Made by a program: the position numbers and the translations under genes. A stretch of DNA of 32,760 bases from a virus: positions 1 to 32,760 of IMG/VR virus record IMGVR_UViG_3300043774_000199. One strand, given 5' to 3'. Positions 32,506 to 32,760 of this stretch are shown here, in pieces (position 1 is the first letter of the stretch; every line of letters starts with the position of its first letter). A model generated the notes under the pieces. That model did not search any database and was not told the DNA's origin. It was given only the letters and a program-made list of their open reading frames with translations.

Positions 32506-32760
32506 TTAGTTATCTAAAACGTTTGCTACGCTATCAAGCTTTACTCCAGATGCTGCTTCAACAATCTTGTAGACTGTTGGAAGATCTAGAAGCTCTTCAA
32601 GAGCCTTTACATCTCCAGCAAGTTCTGGCTTGTACTGCTTCATAGCAATTTGCACACACTCTAGAAGAAGGTTAACTGACTTTTCATTATCCTCAGCTAC
32701 CTCTGCTACCCCCTCAAACTTCTTCATGAATGGCTTAAGAAGAGAGATTTTTAGTGGACG
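32506..32760 (-). CDS. Probable tail-assembly chaperone, C-terminal part (N-terminus off the right edge)
   Basis: The last 84 residues of a helical protein whose frame is open at the right edge; the internal ATG at 32727 is not necessarily the start. The visible part reads RPLKISLLKPFMKKFEGV, then NEKSVNLLLECVQIAMKQY, then LEELLDLPTVYKIVEAASGVKL. This is the pattern of tail-assembly chaperones encoded just before the tape-measure gene in actinobacterial phages. Only 26 bases separate it from the tape measure. No -1 or +1 frameshift extension is possible at the end, because both alternative frames stop at once. The identification is by pattern and position. Confidence 0.7.
   Translation of the reverse strand, partial: RPLKISLLKPFMKKFEGVAEVAEDNEKSVNLLLECVQIAMKQYKPELAGDVKALEELLDLPTVYKIVEAASGVKLDSVANVLDN

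Noticed and set aside
32440-32520. Programmed frameshift at the chaperone-tape measure junction
   Set aside because: Both the -1 and +1 frames reach a stop within a few codons of the GTTTTAG run, so no extended product can be made from this point.

Overview
This is a 32.76-kb segment of a tailed double-stranded DNA bacteriophage genome. All genes recognised lie on the minus strand and are packed with very little non-coding DNA. No gap exceeds about 85 bases, and most neighbours overlap by 1 to 17 bases. Diagnostic genes include the large terminase subunit, a 2249-residue tape-measure protein, tail-tip and fibre proteins, and a full phage replication set. The DNA is A+T-rich (about 40 % G+C by eye, not computed). 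The DnaE-type polymerase with an intact PHP site, class Ib RNR with NrdI, a Cas4-like nuclease and a probable leaderless promoter all fit an actinobacterial host. A low-G+C actinobacterium such as the freshwater Nanopelagicales (acI) is my best guess. That guess is inference, not a search result.

In the direction of transcription (high to low coordinates) the layout is as follows. (1) Tail module, 32760-17238: the 3' end of a probable tail-assembly chaperone, tape measure, a distal-tail-type protein, a 1442-residue tail-tip protein with a lectin-like domain, a polyproline tail protein, a fibre-like protein with two inserted beta modules, an FN3-like protein and a small structural-type protein. 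(2) A boundary, 17233-16152, with a MerR-type DNA-binding protein and two small proteins just ahead of the helicase. (3) Replication and recombination, 16159-6079: DnaB-type helicase, DnaG-type primase, a probable ssDNA-binding protein, DnaE polymerase, MazG-like pyrophosphohydrolase, RecA-like recombinase, two PD-(D/E)XK nucleases, a RuvC-like resolvase, and several small zinc-ribbon or HTH proteins. (4) Packaging, 5838-3247: small proteins, TerS and TerL. (5) An exported Ig-like protein, 3227-2331, then NrdI and the 5' part of NrdE, which runs off the left edge.

The replication genes form a nearly complete bacterial-style replisome. Helicase and primase open and prime, the DnaE polymerase extends with a probable built-in PHP proofreading site, and NrdE/NrdI plus MazG manage nucleotides. 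RecA and the nucleases handle recombination and branched DNA before packaging. Three minus-strand promoters can be read: one ahead of the last tail gene and the regulator, one ahead of the primase, and one ahead of the Cas4-like nuclease. Two genes shorter than 60 codons and several GTG starts were recovered by reading overlaps and ribosome-binding sites.

The least ordinary items are the exported surface-type protein, the tandem-repeat polyproline tail protein, the modular insertions in the fibre gene, the altered P-loop of the RecA homologue, and the wide separation of the terminase from the tail genes. I see no tRNA, rRNA, CRISPR array, insertion sequence, integrase or attachment site.
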